The translations under genes were made by a program, and so were the position numbers. This document shows, piece after piece, positions 54,578 through 63,852 of a stretch of 64,000 nucleotides of DNA. Origin of the DNA: Verrucomicrobiota bacterium (GTDB lineage Bacteria; Verrucomicrobiota; Verrucomicrobiia; Opitutales; UBA953); assembly GCA_016871415.1 (NCBI GenBank), contig VHDL01000004.1, forward strand, positions 90,470 through 154,469. The letters run 5' to 3'. Each line of letters starts with the position of its first letter. The first letter of the stretch is position 1. Under the pieces are notes generated by a model. It did no database searches, was not told the DNA's origin, and worked only from the letters and a program-made list of their open reading frames with translations.

Positions 54578-57500
54578 ATGAGGACCGTCTCGGCCGCGTT
54601 TATCCTGACCGCCTCCCTGCTGATGGCGCAGGAGGTCCGTCCAGCGCGCTGGTCGGGAAAGCTCAACGTACCCGACCCCACCTCGGTCACCTTGGACGAG
54701 GCAGGCAACGTCTACGTGGCCTGCACGACGCGTCGGAAATCCGGTGACCTCGACATCCGTGAGCACCAGGTCTGGATACCCGATGACGTGGGACTCACCT
54801 CGGCCGAGGAAAGGCTTGAGTTCCTGCGCAAGGAGCTCGCTCCCGGCCGTCTCAGGGTTCCTCGCGGCGGACTTAAGGATCACAACCGGGACGGTTCGAT
54901 CGACGTCCTCGACCTTGAGCACCACAAGGAGCGCATCTTCAAGCTCAGCGACACCGACGGAGACGGGACCGCCGACCGGATGACGCTTTTCGCGGAGGGC
55001 TTCAACGAGCCCAACTCCGGCATCGCTGCCGGACTCCTCTGGCATGATGGATGGCTCTACGTCACGGCCCTTCCGCACCTGTGGAGGCTGAAGGACACCG
55101 ACGGAGACGGGCGGGCGGAGGTCACCGAGAAAATCGTATCCGGTTTCGGCGCCCACATCGCCTATGCCGGACATGACATGCACGGACTCCGGCTCGGTCC
55201 GGACGGACGCATCTGGTGGACGATCGGCGACAAGGGACTGAACGTCACCTCCAAGGAGGGGCGCAGGTTCGTCCTTCCCCACGAAGGTGCCGTGCTGCGT
55301 TGCGAGCCCGACGGCTCCGGATTTGAGGTGTTCGCCCGCGGTCTCCGCAACGTCCAGGAGCTGGCCTTCGATGACAACGGCGACGTCTTCGGGGTCGACA
55401 ATGACAGTGACGCCCCGCGTGAGCGCGAGCGGGCCGTGTTCGTCCTGGAGGGTTCCGACTCCGGCTGGCGTAACCAGCACCAGTACCAGAAGGGGGCCAG
55501 CCGATGGATACGTGAGAACGTCTGGATGCCCCCAGGTCAGCCCGACCAGCCGTTCTTCATCACCCCGCCCCTGGCCAACTACTCCAACGGGCCGGCCGGC
55601 ATGATACGTGAACCTGGCCACGCCATGGACGGCGGTCTGCGCGGTCATTTCCTGCTTAACCAGTTTCCCAATGGACGCATGGACGCGTTTCGTCTGACGC
55701 CCCATCTGGACGCATTCAGGATGGAGGGCGTCCGCACGGTGTCATCCGGCATCATGGGCATAGGTCTGAGCTGGGGACCTGACGGACGCGCTTATTTCGC
55801 TGATTGGGACGGCGGCTACCCCCTCGATGAGAAGGGGGCGATCTGGCGTTTTGATGTCGCGAGGACTACCGACCCGACCTCATCGGTCTGGCTGTCTAGG
55901 CCTCTGTCCGTCGCCGTCCCGAGATCGGATTGCCTGCGGATGCTCGGACATCCTGACCAACGTGTCCGAATCAATGCTTCGCTGCGTCTCGCGCGCGAGT
56001 CCGCCTGGTCGGAGTTACTCAAGGTGGCCATGGATGAATCCGCCTCCCGCCAAGCCCGCCTGCACGCGGTCTGGGGGTGGGGCATCGGGCTTAGGCAGGG
56101 AAAAATCGAACATGCGCCGGCCCTTCCGCTCCTGCTCGCCAAAGATGACGAAGTCAGGGCCCAGGCGGCCAAGGTCCTCTCCGAGTCACGGACGCCTGAC
56201 GCCGCCCTGCGAGCCGGTCTCATGGGCCAGCTGGCATCGTCCGCGGCGCGCGTCCGCATGCATGCGGCCCTGGCGCTGGGACGGACAGGCGGTGCCGCCA
56301 AGCTGACCGATTTCGTCCGAGATCCCGACGGCGACTTCGACCTCCCCTGGCTGAGGCATTGCCTCGTGACCGGCATCGCGGCCTGCGTGCCGGAAGAAGA
56401 CCTTGTCGCGGCCGCGACGGCTTCGGACGAGCACCTCGCGCTCCTCGGCACGCTGGCGTTGGCACGTCGCAAGTCATCCAAGATGGGTCTGACGCTGGCC
56501 AGTCCGCATGATGCGGTCGTGAACGAGGCCGCCCGCGCCATCCATGATGACGCCGGCGTGCCGTCGGCCCTGCCCTCCCTGGCCGGAGCCCTCAGCCGTC
56601 ACGTGCTGCCTCCGCAGGCCGCTCGCCGGGCCATCAACGCCTGTCTCCGCGTCGGCACTCCCGACGAGGCGCGACGCCTCATCCGCTGGCTCCGTGGTCA
56701 TCAGGGCGACACCGCCTTGGTGACCGAAGTTCTGGAATGCATGCTGGCGTTCGATTCGCCTCCGCGACTGGACCGCATCGACGGCGTCGCCAGGATCTAT
56801 CCTCCCAGGGACAAGGCCGCCCTCACCAAGGCGCTTTCAGAGGCGAAGGACCTGCTGCTCGGACAAGTCAGACCCGAGCTGCGGACCCTCGCTTTCAGCG
56901 TCTTGCTCCGCCATCGCGTCGACATCCCCGTCGAGGCCCTGTCCGGATTCGCTAAGGAGAAATCGGCGCCTGCCTCCGTGCGTGCGGACGCCATCCGGAT
57001 GCTGGCTGACAAGGACAGGACGCTCGCCGTCAAGGTCTCGGCGGAAGCCTGCGGGGACGGCAACGCCTCCGAGCTCCGCACCGCCGCCTTCGGAATTCTC
57101 GTGCAGATGGACGCCGCGGCCGCCTTTTCGGCCGGACAGCGCATCATGAAATCGACCTCAGCGAAGGGGGCGGAGAAGCAGGCCGTGCTCAACGCCGCTG
57201 CCGCTTCGGACCTGCCTGAGGCCCGGGTGATCTTCACGGGCGCGCTGGAATCTTTCATCGCCGGCAGACTCGAGCCCTACCTGCGCCTCGAGGTCGTTCG
57301 CGGCGCGCTTGCTTCTTCGCAGGCCGACCTCCGTGAAAGGGCCGAGACGCACCTCCGTTCGCTATCCGAGCCGAAGGCGAACGATGGAACGCCCTACTCC
57401 GCCATGGCGGAGGGCGGGGACCCGGCCCGAGGCCGGAAGGTCGTGAACGAGCACCTCAGCGCCAATTGCGTGGGCTGCCATCGCGTCGAATCCGACGAGG

Positions 57501-57862
57501 GCAGCGAGGTGGGACCGCAGCTGCGCGGTCTGACCTTCGGCAAGGACAGGGCCGAGCTGGTCGAGTCCCTAGTGAATCCCTCCGCCCGGATCTCTCACGG
57601 TTTCGGCCTGGTCACCTTCACGCTCAAGGATGCGAAGGACGGCCTTGCGGAAGTCGGCGCCGTGCTTTCGGAAAACACGAAGGAGGTCGTCATCCGCCTC
57701 CCCGACGGATCGACGCGAGCCCTGCCCAGAAATCAGATCGCGTCCTCCTCTCCGGCCGCATCGGTGATGCCTCCGATGCTCGGCATCCTGACCCCCGAGG
57801 AGATCCGTGACGTCGTCGCCTATCTGGCGGAACTGAAGCCGAAGTCCTCCAAGAAGAAATGA
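54578..57862 (+). CDS. Secreted PVC-type haem-binding CxxCH dehydrogenase-like protein
   Basis: This is 1094 residues. A signal peptide (MRTVSAAFILTASLLMA) precedes a sorbosone-dehydrogenase-like propeller (about 25-420) with three calcium-loop-like segments (DHNRDGSIDVLDL, DTDGDGTADRM, DTDGDGRAEVTE). Helical HEAT-like repeats fill about 440-920. A C-terminal haem domain has CVGCH at 964-968 and ends in a Lys/Ser-rich tail. It is likely a periplasmic sugar/alcohol dehydrogenase that passes electrons through its own haem. It starts 5 bases after the lut scar and overlaps the peptidase gene by 4 bases, so it appears to be part of the rhamnose operon transcript. Confidence 0.88.
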   Translation: MRTVSAAFILTASLLMAQEVRPARWSGKLNVPDPTSVTLDEAGNVYVACTTRRKSGDLDIREHQVWIPDDVGLTSAEERLEFLRKELAPGRLRVPRGGLKDHNRDGSIDVLDLEHHKERIFKLSDTDGDGTADRMTLFAEGFNEPNSGIAAGLLWHDGWLYVTALPHLWRLKDTDGDGRAEVTEKIVSGFGAHIAYAGHDMHGLRLGPDGRIWWTIGDKGLNVTSKEGRRFVLPHEGAVLRCEPDGSGFEVFARGLRNVQELAFDDNGDVFGVDNDSDAPRERERAVFVLEGSDSGWRNQHQYQKGASRWIRENVWMPPGQPDQPFFITPPLANYSNGPAGMIREPGHAMDGGLRGHFLLNQFPNGRMDAFRLTPHLDAFRMEGVRTVSSGIMGIGLSWGPDGRAYFADWDGGYPLDEKGAIWRFDVARTTDPTSSVWLSRPLSVAVPRSDCLRMLGHPDQRVRINASLRLARESAWSELLKVAMDESASRQARLHAVWGWGIGLRQGKIEHAPALPLLLAKDDEVRAQAAKVLSESRTPDAALRAGLMGQLASSAARVRMHAALALGRTGGAAKLTDFVRDPDGDFDLPWLRHCLVTGIAACVPEEDLVAAATASDEHLALLGTLALARRKSSKMGLTLASPHDAVVNEAARAIHDDAGVPSALPSLAGALSRHVLPPQAARRAINACLRVGTPDEARRLIRWLRGHQGDTALVTEVLECMLAFDSPPRLDRIDGVARIYPPRDKAALTKALSEAKDLLLGQVRPELRTLAFSVLLRHRVDIPVEALSGFAKEKSAPASVRADAIRMLADKDRTLAVKVSAEACGDGNASELRTAAFGILVQMDAAAAFSAGQRIMKSTSAKGAEKQAVLNAAAASDLPEARVIFTGALESFIAGRLEPYLRLEVVRGALASSQADLRERAETHLRSLSEPKANDGTPYSAMAEGGDPARGRKVVNEHLSANCVGCHRVESDEGSEVGPQLRGLTFGKDRAELVESLVNPSARISHGFGLVTFTLKDAKDGLAEVGAVLSENTKEVVIRLPDGSTRALPRNQIASSSPAASVMPPMLGILTPEEIRDVVAYLAELKPKSSKKK

Positions 57863-60096
57863 AAGGACTTTCCAGGTCAGGGCGGGCCACGCTCCTTGCG
57901 ACCTGCTTGGTCCTTTGCGCGTCCGTCACGCCGCCGGCCGCAGCCCAAGATGGCCTGGTCGCCCAATGGCAGCGACTTTACGAGACCTGGCGCCCTCTGG
58001 CGCCGCCGACGCGGCTCGAAGACCTCCAGTGGTCGGAGAAGGGGTCGTTCCTGGTCTACAGGACGCCGCAGGACAAGTCCGCCTGGACGCTCGTCGACAC
58101 GCGGAGCGGTAGCATCCGTCCCGCCTTCGATCCCGTGAAGCTTGCGGAGAGCTTTTCCAAATCGCTCGGCCGGCAGACGTCGCCCTCGCAGCTGCCTTTC
58201 AGGACCATCATACCGATGGAGGACGGAAGGCTTTTCCTCAGGGGAGAGAAGAAGTTCTGGTGGCTCGCGATGGACGGCTCCCTCCAGGAGACCGATGGCG
58301 CAGGCGTCCGTGTGCCTGTGACGAAGCTGTCCGGGGACGGACGGTCGATCAATGCCGGCGTGCTCGGAACGCGATCGCCACGCGGGCCGCAGCATGTGGA
58401 CTTCAAGGACGGCGACATCTATCTGCTCGCCGGGGAGGGAAGTCCTGCGCGTAAAATCTTCGACCGACCCTCCGGGTCCGCCGCCTTCGTGGGGCCGCCT
58501 GCATGGTCCCCCGACGGGAGGCACTTCGCCGTGTGGCGCGAGCAGAAGCAGCCTGTCAGGCAGTACGTGGTCGTCGACTCGGCCAAGGGCGTCACCAAGG
58601 AGATTCCGTACGACAAGCCCGGAGACGAGCGTACCGAGCGACAGGCCTGGGTTTTCACCGCCGATGGCAAGACCGCGTCCGGTTGTCCCTCGGACCTGAC
58701 CGGAAAGACCTATTCCACCGGCCGCCTCGATTGGTCGGCCGACGGAAAGACGCTGCGCACCGAGTATGTCCGCCGAGGATTCACCGGCCACGGAATCGTC
58801 GCCTATGACGTCACAAACGGCCGCTGGCGCAAGCTCATCACCGAGGAGGAGCCAGAGAAATTTATCTACACGTTTAAGACCCGTTTCCGGCACGACCTGA
58901 GCGATTCGCTCACCCTTTGGGCCTCGGAGAAGTCCGGTTGGCGTCACCTCTACGCCGTCGACCTCCGTGACGGCCGCACCCTGCGTCCCGTCACTTCCGG
59001 CGAATGGATGGTGAAACAGGTCCTGCACGTCGACGAAAACGCATCTGCGGCGACCTTCATCGGCGTGGGCATGAACCGGGGCGAGAATCCCTACCACCAT
59101 CACGTCTGCAAGGTGAAGCTGGACGGCTCCGGGCTTGTCGACCTAACCCCGGGTGACGCCGACCATGAGGCCGTCTTCTCGCCGGACCGCAGCGTGCTAG
59201 TCGATGTGGCGACACGGGTGGACTCCCCTCCCGTCTTCACCCTGAGGAGCGGGTCGGACGGCCGTGCGATCGCCACCCTCCTGGCGACGGACACGCGGCG
59301 TCTGGAGGCGGCGGGCTGGAGTCACGCCCGGCCCTTCGTGGCCAAGGACCGTGACGGCAAGTTCGACATCTGGGGCGTGGTCACCCGACCCCACCCGTTC
59401 GACCCGGCGAAGAAATATCCCGTCATCGAGAACATCTACGCCGGACCCCACGGCTCTTTCGCCCCCAAGTCCATGAACTGGTGGAATCGCAACCACCGGG
59501 AGTTGTCGATGCTCGGCTTCTTCGTCGTGCAGGTGGACGGACGCGGAACGAACAACCGCGGCAAGGAGTTCCATCATCAGAGCTGGCGCAATCTCAAGGA
59601 CGGAGGCTTCCCGGACCGGATCGCATGGATGCGGGCTCTGGCCAGGACCGAGCCGAACATGGACCTCTCCCGCGTGGGCATCTTCGGCGGCTCCGCCGGC
59701 GGACAGAATACCGCCCACGCGATGCTCCTCCATGGCGATTTCTACAAGGCCGGTGCGGCGGACTGCGGCTGCTATGACAACCGGGTCGACAAGCTCTGGT
59801 GGAACGAGCAGTGGCTGGGATGGCCCATCGGGCCGTGGTACGAGGAGAACTCCTGCGCCACCCACGCCTCGCGGCTGAAGGGACGTCTCTTCCTGACCCT
59901 CGGCGAATCGGACACCAACGTGGACGTGAAGTGCACCTACGACTTCCACGCGGCGCTCATGGCCGCGGGAAAGACGCACCTCGTCGAGCTCCATGTCGCT
60001 CCCGGTGCCGGCCACGGTGCGGGTGAATCCAACGTCCTGCGCGAGAAGCGCGCGCGCTTCTTCATCTCATCCCTCGGAAGGCCGACGCCCCTATGA
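57859..60096 (+). CDS. Secreted prolyl-oligopeptidase-family (S9/DPP-IV-like) serine peptidase
   Basis: This is 745 residues with signal peptide ATLLATCLVLCASVTPPAAAQ. An N-terminal seven-bladed propeller (about 35-490) includes WSPDGRHFAVWRE and LDWSADGKTL repeats. The alpha/beta-hydrolase domain has FFVVQVDGRGTNNRGKEFHHQ, nucleophile Ser612 in GIFGGSAGGQNTAHAML and the catalytic His in APGAGHGAGES. These enzymes cut short peptides at the cell surface. The start overlaps the preceding stop (ATGA). An overlapping small gene follows. The reason for linkage with sugar genes is unclear. Confidence 0.9.
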   Translation: MKGLSRSGRATLLATCLVLCASVTPPAAAQDGLVAQWQRLYETWRPLAPPTRLEDLQWSEKGSFLVYRTPQDKSAWTLVDTRSGSIRPAFDPVKLAESFSKSLGRQTSPSQLPFRTIIPMEDGRLFLRGEKKFWWLAMDGSLQETDGAGVRVPVTKLSGDGRSINAGVLGTRSPRGPQHVDFKDGDIYLLAGEGSPARKIFDRPSGSAAFVGPPAWSPDGRHFAVWREQKQPVRQYVVVDSAKGVTKEIPYDKPGDERTERQAWVFTADGKTASGCPSDLTGKTYSTGRLDWSADGKTLRTEYVRRGFTGHGIVAYDVTNGRWRKLITEEEPEKFIYTFKTRFRHDLSDSLTLWASEKSGWRHLYAVDLRDGRTLRPVTSGEWMVKQVLHVDENASAATFIGVGMNRGENPYHHHVCKVKLDGSGLVDLTPGDADHEAVFSPDRSVLVDVATRVDSPPVFTLRSGSDGRAIATLLATDTRRLEAAGWSHARPFVAKDRDGKFDIWGVVTRPHPFDPAKKYPVIENIYAGPHGSFAPKSMNWWNRNHRELSMLGFFVVQVDGRGTNNRGKEFHHQSWRNLKDGGFPDRIAWMRALARTEPNMDLSRVGIFGGSAGGQNTAHAMLLHGDFYKAGAADCGCYDNRVDKLWWNEQWLGWPIGPWYEENSCATHASRLKGRLFLTLGESDTNVDVKCTYDFHAALMAAGKTHLVELHVAPGAGHGAGESNVLREKRARFFISSLGRPTPL

Positions 60097-60351
60097 ATTT
60101 GAAGGGGATCCTCCCCGGCATGATCGGCGTCAGGCTCAGTGCGGGCAGACAGCACCTGCATGCTGACCTTGAGGTCCCTCCTGCCCCAAGGACCGGGCTA
60201 GCCGAGCTGATCCGCGAAGGACTCATCATCGCGGGCTGGGCGGCCCTTTGGAAGCCCGTGGCCATCCACCTGCATCGCCGGTGCCGTCCGCAGGCGGATG
60301 GCCCTGTTCCAAAGGGTTTCCGAGTGCCCCGTGGAGGCCCTCAAGGTCTGA
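60093..60351 (+). pseudogene. Small conserved hypothetical protein, apparently frameshifted near its C-terminus
   Basis: The start overlaps the peptidase stop (ATGA). The first frame gives MNLKGILPGMIGVRLSAGRQ, then LAELIREGLIIAGWAALWKPV, a membrane-like segment seen in a widespread small-protein family. It then becomes Arg/Pro-rich (HRRCRPQADGPVPKG) and runs into the next gene. In the +1 frame the sequence at 60296-60351 reads RMALFQRVSECPVEALKV and stops, which matches the usual ending of the same family. A one-base gain (or two-base loss) near 60260-60295 explains both. The function is unknown. The bases from 60352 to 60424 hold nothing recognisable. Confidence 0.5.
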
Positions 60352-60424
60352 TGACGACCTCGGACGACTTTTTACGAAGGGTTGTTGACATGAGGGGTCA
60401 CATCCCATCGAAGAACCCCTCAGC

Positions 60425-62200
60425 ATGCCGAATTTCACGAGCCAGTGCCTGGAACAGACCAAGGCGCTCCTGAAACTGAACCTTCCCTCCGTTTCGGCGG
60501 ATGGCAGCGTCACGCCCATCGAGGGCGAGGTTTCCCGGGCCGATGAACCGGGCCATGTCGCCCTGGCCCTCGGAGAGTATTTCCGGGCCACGGGGGAGAC
60601 GGTCCTGGACCGCGTGAATCTGATCGAACTGACGGCGCGCTCGATTACGGCCCAAGTCAGGCTGAGCAAGGGCTCCGACAACGGCATGGCCTTCGCCTGC
60701 CTGGGGCTGCTGGCCTTCGGTCCTACCCGGGAGCGGAACCCCGTCTGGGAACAGCTCAATGAGGAGACCCGTCGTCTCATCGACGAGCGTCTTTCGGTCG
60801 AGCTAGACCATCACGACCACGTGCAGGCCTTCGACGTCGCCAAGGCGGTCTGCCGTCATTCCTTCGGACTGTCCAAACAGGACACCACCGGCCCCCTCGT
60901 CGACCGCTTCGTCGACCGGGCGTCGTCGGCCTCCTCCAACGGCTTCCATGACGAGGCCTCGAAGGCGGCCTCCGTGTCCAACTTCGGCGGCACCTTCGAC
61001 CTGTACGGCGTCGTCTCGCTCATCTTCATCCGGCAGGCCCTCCAGCTCCACGCCAACATCCAGCTCAGGGACTCGAAGCTGCCCAAGCTGCGTACCCTTT
61101 ACGAAAAGTATCTCCGGGTGATCGGCGACATGGTGCGGGACGACGGTCAGGGCTGGTGCTACGGCAGGGGCATCGGCGCCTATGGTCAGATGCATTGTAT
61201 CACCATCTTGCTGCAGGCCCTCCGTGACCGCTGGGTGACTACCGCGCAGGAGCCGCTGCTGCGCGACCAGGTCCGGCGTCTCTACACGCATTTCTTCACC
61301 ACGTTCTTCGACGCCGAGCATGGCCTCATCGTAGTCCGTGACGCCGAGCGGGACACTATCCCCGGGCACACGACGCGCATGGCGAACTTCGACGCCTCCA
61401 GATACCTCTCCCAGTGGTCGCGCCTGGCCAAGGCCTGCGGCGGCGTGGAGCCCGTCTCCGCGCAGGGCAGGCAGCCAGCATGCCGCCTGCATCTCTTCGA
61501 CCACTCCCCCCGCAAGGAGCAGGGCGTGCTCATCTACCAGGATTCCGCCAGCGGCCTGCACGTCGTGCTCCCCCTCGTGACCTCAGGCAGTCACCGCTTC
61601 TCCGATTCGCTTGCCTTTCCGCACATGCCGGGCGTCTTCGATTGGCCTTCGAACCAGCGCGTGTCGGCCTTCATCCCGGAATACACCCTCGGCGGCCGTG
61701 CCTACACGCCCTCTCACTACGGCAAGTCGGCCCAGGTCGCAATCGGCTCCAGGCCGGGCGTCTACCTTTTCCGTTTCGACCAGCCTGAGCTCATGGGATC
61801 CGATGAGCAGGTCTCGCAGGGCGTCGGCTCGATGAAGGTCGAATGGGAGTTCGCCCCGGGATGCATCACCGGTCGGTTCACGCTCACTCCCAAGTCCAAC
61901 GTCGTGCTTGAGGACTTCCGTCTGACGCTCCCGATCGCTGTCAGCCACTCCCGCATGACCCCGGGCAACGCCCTGGTCCTCGGGCCCGAATCCCACCGTT
62001 GCGAGGTCCTCCGTGACGACTTCGGCGCCGTTTGGAGCGAGACCAAGGTGGTCAGCAATGATTCACGTCATCGCAGCTGCTGGGGCAAGGTACATTTCTA
62101 CCAGCTGCTCGAACGCGACCACCCTCTCCCCCTGAGGGCCGGGCAGCCCTATCTGTTCGAAATCTCCTACCAGCCGGACATCCGACGGGCCGCGGAATGA
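60425..62200 (+). CDS. Large hypothetical protein (unrecognised)
   Basis: This is 591 residues with no signal peptide or membrane helix. The frame is long with clean codon use, so it is a real gene. The first 330 residues look mainly helical (VALALGEYFRATGETVLDR, DHHDHVQAFDVAKAVCRHSF, GWCYGRGIGAYGQMHCITILLQAL), reminiscent of an alpha/alpha toroid. The last 220 are beta-rich (GLHVVLPLVTSGSHRF, FAPGCITGRFTLTPKSNVVLEDFRL). That two-part layout is seen in some polysaccharide-active enzymes, but I recognise no catalytic motif and do not assign one. It begins 73 bases after the presumed end of the frameshifted gene. Confidence 0.6.
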   Translation: MPNFTSQCLEQTKALLKLNLPSVSADGSVTPIEGEVSRADEPGHVALALGEYFRATGETVLDRVNLIELTARSITAQVRLSKGSDNGMAFACLGLLAFGPTRERNPVWEQLNEETRRLIDERLSVELDHHDHVQAFDVAKAVCRHSFGLSKQDTTGPLVDRFVDRASSASSNGFHDEASKAASVSNFGGTFDLYGVVSLIFIRQALQLHANIQLRDSKLPKLRTLYEKYLRVIGDMVRDDGQGWCYGRGIGAYGQMHCITILLQALRDRWVTTAQEPLLRDQVRRLYTHFFTTFFDAEHGLIVVRDAERDTIPGHTTRMANFDASRYLSQWSRLAKACGGVEPVSAQGRQPACRLHLFDHSPRKEQGVLIYQDSASGLHVVLPLVTSGSHRFSDSLAFPHMPGVFDWPSNQRVSAFIPEYTLGGRAYTPSHYGKSAQVAIGSRPGVYLFRFDQPELMGSDEQVSQGVGSMKVEWEFAPGCITGRFTLTPKSNVVLEDFRLTLPIAVSHSRMTPGNALVLGPESHRCEVLRDDFGAVWSETKVVSNDSRHRSCWGKVHFYQLLERDHPLPLRAGQPYLFEISYQPDIRRAAE

Positions 62201-62252
62201 GCCTTCGGGGTTGAGCATCCGCCCTTTCCGGTCAATCATTTGTCGGCACGTT

Positions 62253-63848
62253 ATGTCGGGCTCCTTCTACATCACCACCGCGATCGACTACGCCAACGGA
62301 GCGCCGCACCTGGGCCATGCCTATGAGAAAGTGCTGGCCGACGTGATCGCCCGCCACGCTCGCATGTCCAGACGCAAGGTACACTTCCTGACGGGGCTCG
62401 ACGAGCACGGCCAGAAGGTCCAGCAGACCGCCCAGAAGCGTGGCATTTCCCCTCAGGAGCTCGTGGACGAGGTGGCCGTCGGCTTCCGTGCGATGCTGCG
62501 CGACCTCTCCATCAGCAACGACGATTACATCCGCACCACCGAGCCGAGGCATCGCAAGGTCGTGCAGGACTTCCTCAGCCGTCTCCATGCGGAGGGCCTC
62601 ATCTTCAAGGACAGGAAGGGCGGCTGGTATTCCGTCAGGCAGGAGCAGTTTCTGTCCGACAAGGACCGCGATGAGAACGGCGAATGGCCCGAGATCTTCG
62701 GCGAAGTCACCCAGACCACGGAGGAGAACTACTATTTCCGCATCTCCAAGTTCCAGTCCTGGCTGGTCGAACACATCCGCTCCCATCCCGACTTCATCAC
62801 CCCGCGTTTCCGTCAGAACCAGGTCTTGGAATTCCTTAAGGAGCCCATGAACGACCTCTGCATCTCCCGTCCGAAGTCCAGGCTCACCTGGGGCATCGAG
62901 CTGCCCTTCGACACCGACTACGTGACCTACGTCTGGTTCGACGCCCTGACCAATTATTACTCCGCCGTGGTCGGGACCGGCCTCTGGCCCGCGGACCTGC
63001 ACGTCATCGGCAAGGACATCCTCTCCCCTCCCCACGCCGTCTACTGGCCCTGCATGCTCAAGGCCCTCGGCCTCGAGCCGCCCCGAAGCTTGCTGGTCCA
63101 CGGCTGGTGGACCATCGACAGGAAGAAGGCCTCAAAGAGTGAGGGAAATGCGAAGGATAGCCTTTCCGTTGTTGGTATATATGGTGCGGACGCATTCCGA
63201 TACTATCTATGTCGTGAGATGGTAGTTGGGCAAGATGCGGACTTTGTGCTGGAGCCCCCTACCCACAGTGAAAATGGGAAAGCTCTGAGTGATAAGGAGC
63301 GCAAGAGATACAAAACATTTGCAAGGGTTTATCAAACCGACCTCGGCAACAGCCTGGGCAACCTCGTCAATCGGCTGCTGAACATGGTCGGACGCAGCTG
63401 CGGAGGCGTCGTGCCGGCGGCGGGAGCCGATGAGGACCCTGAGCGTTCGGTTCGATTGCTCTGGGGCGACACGCGAAAGGCCTACGACGTGGCCTTCGCC
63501 GAACATCAGGTGAGTCGCGCGCTGGAATCCCTCTGGACCTTCATCAACGCCCTCAACGCCTACATCGAAACACGTGCGCCCTGGAAGCTGGCGAAGTCCG
63601 CCGATCCGGCCGACCGCGCCCGTCTGGATTCGTGCCTGGCCCATGTCTCCGAAGGCCTGAGACTCGTCGGAACAGCCCTCCTGCCCGTCATGCCGACGAC
63701 CGCGCGCACACTGCTGGAGAACATCGGGCAGTCCGTGCCCGCTGACTTCGACCGATTCGACTGGTCCGCCGCCGGAAGCGGGGTGCGCGTGGCCGAAAAA
63801 TGCATCCTCTTCCCTCAGGTTGAGGCACCGCCGGCTCCGGCCGCATGA
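62253..63848 (+). CDS. metG: Methionyl-tRNA synthetase
   Basis: This is 531 residues from ATG 62253 (MSGSFYITTAIDYANGAPHLGHAYEK). It has the class I HIGH-type motif HLGH, GLDEHGQKVQQTA, YVWFDALTNYY and a KMSKS variant KASKS (about 292-296). The zinc-knuckle region lacks the usual cysteines (GGWYSVRQEQFLSDKD). After VVGQDADF an extra 20 or so residues (PPTHSENGKALSDKERKRYK) precede the normal helix (YQTDLGNSLGNLVNRLLNM). That part is encoded by a distinctly lower-GC patch. It charges tRNA-Met. The next gene follows after 4 bases. Confidence 0.93.
   Translation: MSGSFYITTAIDYANGAPHLGHAYEKVLADVIARHARMSRRKVHFLTGLDEHGQKVQQTAQKRGISPQELVDEVAVGFRAMLRDLSISNDDYIRTTEPRHRKVVQDFLSRLHAEGLIFKDRKGGWYSVRQEQFLSDKDRDENGEWPEIFGEVTQTTEENYYFRISKFQSWLVEHIRSHPDFITPRFRQNQVLEFLKEPMNDLCISRPKSRLTWGIELPFDTDYVTYVWFDALTNYYSAVVGTGLWPADLHVIGKDILSPPHAVYWPCMLKALGLEPPRSLLVHGWWTIDRKKASKSEGNAKDSLSVVGIYGADAFRYYLCREMVVGQDADFVLEPPTHSENGKALSDKERKRYKTFARVYQTDLGNSLGNLVNRLLNMVGRSCGGVVPAAGADEDPERSVRLLWGDTRKAYDVAFAEHQVSRALESLWTFINALNAYIETRAPWKLAKSADPADRARLDSCLAHVSEGLRLVGTALLPVMPTTARTLLENIGQSVPADFDRFDWSAAGSGVRVAEKCILFPQVEAPPAPAA
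63131..63340. other. Low-GC mosaic patch inside metG
   Basis: By hand count 99 of 210 bases are G or C (47%), against 42 of 60 (70%) in the preceding 60 bases. Codons such as ATA-type and TTT/TAT-rich choices (GTTGGTATATATGG) differ from the rest of the gene. The frame stays open and protein similarity to MetG is retained on both sides. The patch begins at the KASKS loop and includes the inserted residues, so it looks like a recombined segment from another lineage or a consensus error in an assembled genome. Confidence 0.7.
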
Positions 63849-63852
63849 ATCC

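Noticed and set aside
60352..60473. Extension of the small gene after the peptidase to 60473
   Set aside because: It would overlap the next gene by 49 bases with Arg/Ser-rich, low-quality sequence; the family-like ending lies in the +1 frame.
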